Source of the DNA: Anaerocolumna sp.
Lineage (GTDB): Bacteria > Bacillota > Clostridia > Lachnospirales > Lachnospiraceae
Assembly: GCA_029256035.1 (NCBI GenBank)
Contig: JAQSYR010000022.1
Coordinates: 1-10,902 of the forward strand
Reading direction: 5' to 3'
DNA: 10,902 bases
Shown here: piece by piece, positions 7,223 through 10,902 of the stretch
Numbering within the stretch: position 1 is the stretch's first letter
How the letters are laid out: each line of letters opens with the position of its first letter
Made by a program: the position numbers and the translations under genes
The notes under the pieces: generated by a model
The model's database searches: none
What the model was told of the DNA's origin: nothing
Seen by the model: the letters and a program-made list of their open reading frames with translations, nothing else

Positions 7223-7273
7223 ATTAGATAAATAAAACTAAAAGAATGAACGGTTTTAATGGAGGTAATTGAA

Positions 7274-7711
7274 ATGTACAGTGAGAAAGTTATGGAACAT
7301 TTTTCAAATCCAAGAAATGTTGGAGAAATAGAGAATGCAAGTGGTGTTGGTACCGTTGGTAATGCCAAGTGCGGAGATATTATGAGAATTTACCTGGATA
7401 TTAATGATGCAGGAATTATAGAAGATGTAAAATTCAAGACCTTTGGCTGTGGAGCTGCAGTGGCAACAAGTAGTATGGCTACAGAACTGGTAAAAGGAAA
7501 AACAATTAAAGAAGCATTAAATATAACCAATAAAGCAGTTATGGAAGCACTAGACGGACTTCCAAAAGCTAAGATTCACTGTTCATTATTGGCAGAAGAA
7601 GCAATTCATGCAGCTTTGTGGGATTATGCTGAAAAGAACCATATAACAATTGAAGGCTTAGAAAAACCTAAATCAGATATCGGTGAAGAGGAAGAAGAAG
7701 AAAACTACTAG
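7274..7711 (+). CDS. iscU: IscU/NifU-type iron-sulfur cluster scaffold
   Basis: Scaffold on which clusters are assembled from iron and the sulfur delivered by IscS. GGAGG at 7261-7265 overlaps an upstream in-frame ATG (7259), so the start is ATG 7274 and the protein has 145 residues beginning MYSEKVMEHFSNPRNVG. The three cluster ligands are Cys33 (AKCGD, with the conserved Asp35), Cys59 (FGCGAAVATSS) and Cys103 (KIHCSLLAEEA). In E. coli IscU the stretch before the last Cys is LPPVK, the chaperone HscA recognition motif; here it reads LPKAK. No hscA or hscB is in the operon. It is a single-domain NifU_N-type protein without the C-terminal thioredoxin-like part of long NifU. The tail is strongly acidic (six Glu in a row near the end). 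The stop codon overlaps the mnmA ribosome binding site. Confidence 0.95.
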   Translation: MYSEKVMEHFSNPRNVGEIENASGVGTVGNAKCGDIMRIYLDINDAGIIEDVKFKTFGCGAAVATSSMATELVKGKTIKEALNITNKAVMEALDGLPKAKIHCSLLAEEAIHAALWDYAEKNHITIEGLEKPKSDIGEEEEEENY

Positions 7712-7722
7712 GAGGAGATCAT

Positions 7723-8799
7723 TTGGAGCAAAAAAAAGTAGTAGTAGGTATGTCCGGTGGTGTTGATTCTTCTGTAGCAGCGTATCTTTTAAAGAAACAA
7801 GGATATGATGTAATTGGTGTAACCATGCAAATATGGCAAGATGAGGATAATTTTACCCAGGAGGAAAGCGGTGGATGTTGCGGACTCTCTGCTGTAGATG
7901 ATGCTAGACGAGTTGCCAATGCACTTGAAATTCCTTACTATGTAATGAATTTTAAGCGTGAATTTAAAGCAGCAGTAATTGATTACTTTGCCGAAGAATA
8001 TTTAAAAGGGCATACTCCAAATCCTTGTATTGCTTGTAATCGATATGTAAAGTGGGAATCTTTATTAAAACGTTCTTTAGATATTGGTGCAGACTATATC
8101 GCAACAGGACATTATGCCAGAGTGGTACAGTTAGAGAATGGAAGATTTACCTTACAAAAGTCTGCAACAGCAGCTAAAGATCAGACTTACGCATTATATA
8201 ATTTAACTCAATATCAACTATCCCACACTTTAATGCCTGTAGGAGAGTATACAAAAGAAGAAATCAGAGAAATCGCTAAAGGTATTAACTTAAGAATAGC
8301 CAATAAGCCAGATAGCCAGGAAATCTGCTTTATTCCAGACAAGGATTATGCAAAATTTATAACAGATTATACTGGAGAAACACCAAAAGAGGGTAATTTT
8401 GTGACTCCTGATGGGAAAATAATTGGAAAACATAAAGGCATTATTCATTATACGGTAGGACAGCGAAAAGGACTAAACTTAGCAATGGGACATCCTGTAT
8501 TCGTACTTGCGATACGACCGGAAACAGGCGAAGTAGTAATTGGAAATAGTGATGAAGTCTATAGTGACAAATTACAGGCAGGAAACTTGAATTTTATGGC
8601 AATCGAAGACTTAGAAGGTGAAATGACGGTGGATGCTAAAATTCGTTACAGTCATAAAGGATCCAAATGTACCGTACGTAAAATTAAAGAAGATACCGTT
8701 GAATGTATCTTTGAAGAACCACAAAGAGCCATAACTCCTGGACAGGCAGTTGTATTTTATCAGGGAGATATTGTAATTGGTGGGGGTACCATACTGTAA
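7723..8799 (+). CDS. mnmA: MnmA (TrmU), tRNA-specific 2-thiouridylase
   Basis: Makes the 2-thio group of wobble uridine 34 in Lys, Glu and Gln tRNAs, using ATP and sulfur from a desulfurase. It begins with TTG at 7723, five bases after GGAGGAG (7711-7717); the 358-residue length is normal for the family. The ATP-binding PP-loop is SGGVDSS (11-17). The catalytic region reads NPCIACN, with Cys102 and Cys105, and the second catalytic cysteine is Cys202 in SQEICFIPD. E. coli and B. subtilis MnmA have Asp at the position of Cys102 (PDxxCN), so this is a Cys-x-x-Cys type, compatible with binding an iron-sulfur cluster. A further Cys52-Cys53 pair sits in the preceding loop. The C-terminal barrel domain is intact (TVGQRKGL at about 244-251, up to GGGTIL). 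Its place behind iscS and iscU, with the ribosome binding site on the iscU stop codon, suggests translational coupling and a dedicated sulfur donor. Confidence 0.96.
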   Translation: MEQKKVVVGMSGGVDSSVAAYLLKKQGYDVIGVTMQIWQDEDNFTQEESGGCCGLSAVDDARRVANALEIPYYVMNFKREFKAAVIDYFAEEYLKGHTPNPCIACNRYVKWESLLKRSLDIGADYIATGHYARVVQLENGRFTLQKSATAAKDQTYALYNLTQYQLSHTLMPVGEYTKEEIREIAKGINLRIANKPDSQEICFIPDKDYAKFITDYTGETPKEGNFVTPDGKIIGKHKGIIHYTVGQRKGLNLAMGHPVFVLAIRPETGEVVIGNSDEVYSDKLQAGNLNFMAIEDLEGEMTVDAKIRYSHKGSKCTVRKIKEDTVECIFEEPQRAITPGQAVVFYQGDIVIGGGTIL

Positions 8800-8815
8800 T
8801 GCTTATATAATAATC

Positions 8816-8862
8816 AAAGGATGCAAAGTCATAGTAAAGTGATTTTGCATCCTTTTTTTATC
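8816..8862 (+). terminator. Intrinsic terminator of the iscRSU-mnmA operon
   Basis: AAAGGATGCAAA (8816-8827) pairs perfectly over 12 bases with TTTGCATCCTTT (8844-8855). The loop of 16 bases can close further through TCA and TGA. A run of seven T (8853-8859) follows directly. It lies 17 bases after the mnmA stop and has no T run on the other strand, so it works on the + strand only. Confidence 0.93.
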
Positions 8863-8886
8863 TTTTGCTATAAATGGAAAAAGATG

Positions 8887-8915
8887 TAGAATGTTGCGAC
8901 TATTTATTCTATAAT
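8887..8915 (+). promoter_or_regulatory. Possible promoter for the WYL regulator gene
   Basis: A perfect TATAAT lies at 8910-8915. The best-spaced -35 (TAGAAT, 8887-8892, 17-base spacer) matches only three consensus positions; a nearer TTGCGA at 8894 is too close. After the strong terminator at 8816-8862 the next gene needs its own promoter, and this is the best candidate. The rest of 8863-8993 is AT-rich with nothing else recognisable. Confidence 0.4.
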
Positions 8916-8993
8916 AAATAATAAAGATGCTGTTATTAATAAGGAATAAAATTGATACTATTACGGATATACCGAAAGAATGGAGGGATAAAA

Positions 8994-9896
8994 GTGAAAC
9001 TTGACCGTTTGCTTGGCATAGTAACAATTTTACTACAAAAAGATAGAGTAACCGCCCCCTATCTTGCAGAAAAATTTGAGGTTACCCGCCGTACCATTGG
9101 GCGTGATATTGACGCGCTTTGTCAGGCGGGCATACCAATTATTACACAACAGGGTGGTGGTGGGGGAATCTCAATTGCAGAAGGTTTCAAACTGGATAAA
9201 AGTATTCTCACCACCGACGAGTTAACAGGGATTATTGCGGCACTTAAAGGGATTGGAAGTGTTTCGGAAAAGTCAAACCTGGAAAGGACGCTAGATAAGC
9301 TCTCTATTAATAGGGACGCTATAGTGTCACTTCGAGAACCTATTGTAATTGACCTTGCCTCTCACAATAAGGGAAGTCTTACGGAAAAGATTGAACTTAT
9401 TAAAAAATCCATTCGGGAGCAAAGATTGATTGAGTTTGATTATTACTATGAAAAAGGTATGACACACCGCTGCATTGAACCTGCTTTTGTTGTTTTCCAA
9501 TGGGCTGCGTGGTATGTGTTTGGTTACTGTACGATGCGCCAGGATTTTCGTATGTTCAAGCTCATGCGGTTATGGGATTTGCAGCTTTGCAACGAAACTT
9601 TTAGTCCACGTGAAATGCCCTCCGAAAAGCGGGATTTTAACGAACATCTTTCCGATGATAAAAAACTAATTGCACTATTTGAACCCATGGTTTCTTATCT
9701 GCTTATTGAAACATATGGGCTCCATTGTTACACGGAAACTGAGGAAGGACTGTTACTCCTTGAAACTGGTTATACAAACCGGGAATTTATAATTTCATGG
9801 CTTTTAGGTTTCGGAGATAAGGTAAAGGTACTGGAACCAGTAGATATGGGGGAAGAAATAAAACGAATCGCAGCAAATATTTATAGCAAATATTAA
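8994..9896 (+). CDS. YafY-family transcription regulator (HTH plus WYL domain)
   Basis: DNA-binding regulator. GTG at 8994 follows GGAGGG (8982-8987) by six bases, giving 300 residues starting MKLDRLLGIVTILL; the frame is open further back to TTG 8952, which lacks a ribosome binding site. An HTH_11-type winged helix covers about 1-60 (VTAPYLAEKFEVTRRTIGRD). GGGGGISIAEGFKLDK forms the wing region. The WYL domain spans about 125-200, with WYV in AAWYVFGYC (about 173-175) and DFRMFKLMRLWDL. A WCX-like C-terminal part fills about 225-300. WYL domains bind ligands, often nucleic acids or nucleotides, but the signal here is unknown. Arginine codons CGC and CGG occur repeatedly, whereas I saw none in mnmA, hinting at a different origin. 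It precedes an AlkZ-related gene, with an inverted repeat between them that may be its operator. A 13-base tandem repeat covers its last codons. Confidence 0.92.
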   Translation: MKLDRLLGIVTILLQKDRVTAPYLAEKFEVTRRTIGRDIDALCQAGIPIITQQGGGGGISIAEGFKLDKSILTTDELTGIIAALKGIGSVSEKSNLERTLDKLSINRDAIVSLREPIVIDLASHNKGSLTEKIELIKKSIREQRLIEFDYYYEKGMTHRCIEPAFVVFQWAAWYVFGYCTMRQDFRMFKLMRLWDLQLCNETFSPREMPSEKRDFNEHLSDDKKLIALFEPMVSYLLIETYGLHCYTETEEGLLLLETGYTNREFIISWLLGFGDKVKVLEPVDMGEEIKRIAANIYSKY

Positions 9897-9910
9897 TAGC
9901 AAATATTTAT
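9872..9910 (+). repeat. Three tandem 13-base repeats across the WYL gene stop codon
   Basis: AGCAAATATTTAT at 9872-9884, AGCAAATATTAAT at 9885-9897 and AGCAAATATTTAT at 9898-9910 are contiguous, with a single T-to-A difference in the middle copy. That difference supplies the TAA stop (9894-9896). Because 13 is not a multiple of three, gain or loss of a copy would alter the protein's last residues. Confidence 0.85.
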
Positions 9911-9911
9911 A

Positions 9912-9935
9912 AACAGGACATGCTGTTGTCATGTT
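9912..9935 (+). promoter_or_regulatory. Candidate WYL-regulator operator overlapping a -35 box
   Basis: AACAGGACA (9912-9920) and TGTCATGTT (9927-9935) form an inverted repeat with eight of nine arm positions complementary and a six-base centre. TTGTCA (9926-9931) inside the right arm could be a -35 (5 of 6), with a poor -10 TTTTAT at 9949-9954 after 17 bases; TATGAT at 9944 is an alternative -10 with another -35. A dyad over the promoter just after a regulator gene suggests control of the downstream pair. Binding by the WYL protein is inferred. Confidence 0.5.
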
Positions 9936-9971
9936 AACTATGTTATGATTTTATAGAAGGAGGTGTTTCGC

Positions 9972-10679
9972 TTGAATGATAAGCCAATAAAAAATTATGA
10001 TGACTTTGTAACTGCTTTACTAGAAGCTGGATTTTCAATGGGCGGTGGTAACAGTGAAGGAATTTTTTCAGTAATTCCATGGAATTGGAACGAAGAGCCA
10101 CCTTATGATACACCAGTTTGCTGGCACACAGGGGATCCTAGGACCGATCCATGGGAATGGCGTATGCGTGTGCTTAATGAGAGGGATGATATTGGGTATG
10201 CAAAGCTGTTTTTTAAAAAGAGTGGGTATATCACAAAAGAATGGATTCCTTACTTTCTTACAGTCCGCAGGGGAAATAAGACTTTTAATGAAGAATATGC
10301 GGAAGGTACAATCAGCTTTGACGCAAAGCGTATTTACGATACCATATCCAGCCACAAAACATTGCCGTTACATGATATTAAACTATTTGCAGGTTTTGAA
10401 AAAGAACAAAAGTCGCAGTTTGAGAGAGCTTTGGTAGAGTTGCAAATGAAAATGTATCTGACGATGTGTGGCAGACAGCAGAAAATTTCAAGGAAGGGAG
10501 AAGAATATGGCTGGTCTTCAACTGTATTCTGTCTGACCGAGAGTTTTTGGGGAGAGGACCTATTTGATGAGGCTGCTAAGATCGAGAAGGAGAAAGCAAT
10601 TCAAAAAATAACTGAACAGGTACGGAAGCTAAATCCAAATGCTGATATGAAAAAAATAATGAAATTTATTAAGGGATAG
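9972..10679 (+). CDS. AlkZ-related protein (YcaQ/COG3214-like), function uncertain
   Basis: AAGGAGGTG at 9957-9965 contains the first in-frame GTG (9963), so the TTG at 9972, six bases further on, is the likely start, giving 235 residues. The sequence matches my memory of Clostridia proteins labelled AlkZ-related; AlkZ/YcaQ enzymes are winged-helix DNA glycosylases that unhook crosslinked or alkylated bases, usually with about 350-400 residues. This chain is shorter and I could not identify the catalytic QxQ/QxD motif of AlkZ-type enzymes, so glycosylase activity is doubtful. Notable parts are the tryptophan-rich stretch PWNWNEEPPYDTPVCWHTGD (about 38-57), DPWEWRMR, the LFFKKSGYI segment, a possible winged helix near 125-170 (LPLHDIKLFAGF, then FERALVELQMKMYLT), and a Lys-rich C-terminus. 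There is no signal peptide or membrane segment. It lies behind the WYL regulator and 29 bases ahead of a flavin-fold gene. Confidence 0.75.
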   Translation: MNDKPIKNYDDFVTALLEAGFSMGGGNSEGIFSVIPWNWNEEPPYDTPVCWHTGDPRTDPWEWRMRVLNERDDIGYAKLFFKKSGYITKEWIPYFLTVRRGNKTFNEEYAEGTISFDAKRIYDTISSHKTLPLHDIKLFAGFEKEQKSQFERALVELQMKMYLTMCGRQQKISRKGEEYGWSSTVFCLTESFWGEDLFDEAAKIEKEKAIQKITEQVRKLNPNADMKKIMKFIKG

Positions 10680-10708
10680 TCAAATCCAATAAATTAGGAG
10701 GACATAAA

Positions 10709-10902
10709 ATGAATCAGGAGATTATTAAACAAGCGGGAGAAATAATCAGGCAAAACACAGCCCATAACTCACCGGAGGGTTCAAATCAGTACTGTACCTT
10801 AGCATTGATTGATACAGACGGTTATCCAACTACTTCGACAATTACGGCATCAAAAGCAGATGGAATCAATTGGATTACCTTTTGCACTGGTATTGAAAGC
10901 AA
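10709..10902 (+). CDS. Pyridoxamine 5'-phosphate oxidase-fold protein, N-terminal part (cut by window edge)
   Basis: The ATG follows AGGAGG (10696-10701) by seven bases. The 64 full codons visible read MNQEIIKQAGEIIRQN, then residues such as YCTLALIDTDGYPTTSTIT and INWITFCTGIES. This is the start of a split-barrel flavin-binding domain as in general stress protein 26 or other small PNPOx-like proteins: a helix, then a strand ending in D-x-x-G-x-P, then the next strand. Such proteins bind FMN, F420 or heme-related ligands, and many are not true PNP oxidases; the visible part does not decide. The gene lies 29 bases after the AlkZ-related gene and probably shares its transcript. The C-terminal remainder is outside the window. 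Confidence 0.8.
   Translation, partial: MNQEIIKQAGEIIRQNTAHNSPEGSNQYCTLALIDTDGYPTTSTITASKADGINWITFCTGIES

Noticed and set aside
7259..7273. iscU start at ATG 7259
   Set aside because: The ATG overlaps the GGAGG ribosome binding site that serves ATG 7274.
8952..8993. WYL regulator start at TTG 8952
   Set aside because: No ribosome binding site; GTG 8994 has GGAGGG six bases upstream and matches the family's N-terminus.
8803..9027. Minus-strand open frame of 74 codons between mnmA and the WYL gene
   Set aside because: It covers the mnmA terminator and the WYL gene start, with no supporting signal.
9963..9971. AlkZ-related gene start at GTG 9963
   Set aside because: The GTG is part of the AAGGAGGTG ribosome binding site itself.
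10068..10437. Open frames on both strands inside the AlkZ-related gene
   Set aside because: Out-of-frame shadows of a gene with a strong ribosome binding site and recognisable sequence.

Overview
The window looks like chromosomal DNA from a low-GC, spore-forming anaerobe of the class Clostridia, probably a Lachnospiraceae-type genome. This rests on strong GGAGG ribosome binding sites, frequent AGA/GGA/TTA codons, several TTG/GTG starts, a SpoVB-type flippase, and a compact iscR-iscS-iscU-mnmA operon. The species assignment is inference, because no search could be run. No rRNA, tRNA, CRISPR array, insertion sequence or phage gene was seen, and no gene-free stretch exceeds about 200 bases.

Layout. 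(1) Bases 55-3282 hold a strong extended -10 promoter and two tandem cyclic-di-GMP genes. The first is a triple-PAS protein with GGDEF and HD-GYP domains (synthesis-type and hydrolysis-type domains on one chain). The second is a PAS diguanylate cyclase with an intact GGEEF motif and product-inhibition site. (2) Bases 3351-3768 hold a small protein of unknown function. Its strong ribosome binding site leads to no ATG, GTG or TTG in frame; an ATT start or a frameshift in a T run is needed to explain it. (3) Bases 3780-5318 hold a convergent SpoVB/MurJ-type membrane flippase gene whose last codons are embedded in a long terminator hairpin. (4) Bases 5392-8859 hold the iron-sulfur operon: a near-consensus promoter, an IscR-like palindrome with tandem half-sites, iscR, iscS (cysteine desulfurase), iscU (scaffold) and mnmA (tRNA 2-thiouridylase), closed by a strong intrinsic terminator. 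(5) From 8887 to the window edge lies an accessory module of different codon use: a YafY-like WYL-domain regulator, a candidate operator, an AlkZ-related protein, and the start of a pyridoxamine-phosphate-oxidase-fold protein that runs off the end.

How the genes work together. IscS would take sulfur from cysteine and pass it to IscU for cluster building and to MnmA for thiolating wobble uridine in tRNA. IscR would sense cluster status and repress the operon. The MnmA is of the Cys-x-x-Cys type and may itself carry a cluster, which would make the operon self-contained. The two cyclic-di-GMP genes could form a sensor pair with opposing or graded outputs. The WYL regulator most likely controls the two genes downstream through the inverted repeat between them.

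Several of the longest open frames start too early. For iscR, iscS, iscU, the WYL regulator, the AlkZ-related gene and the first PAS protein, ribosome binding sites place the starts further downstream, and those starts are the ones given here. I did not find a clearly new multi-gene system. The most unusual points are the start-codon anomaly at 3351-3475, the repeat-rich iscR leader, the WYL-linked operator, and the Cys-type MnmA in an iron-sulfur operon.
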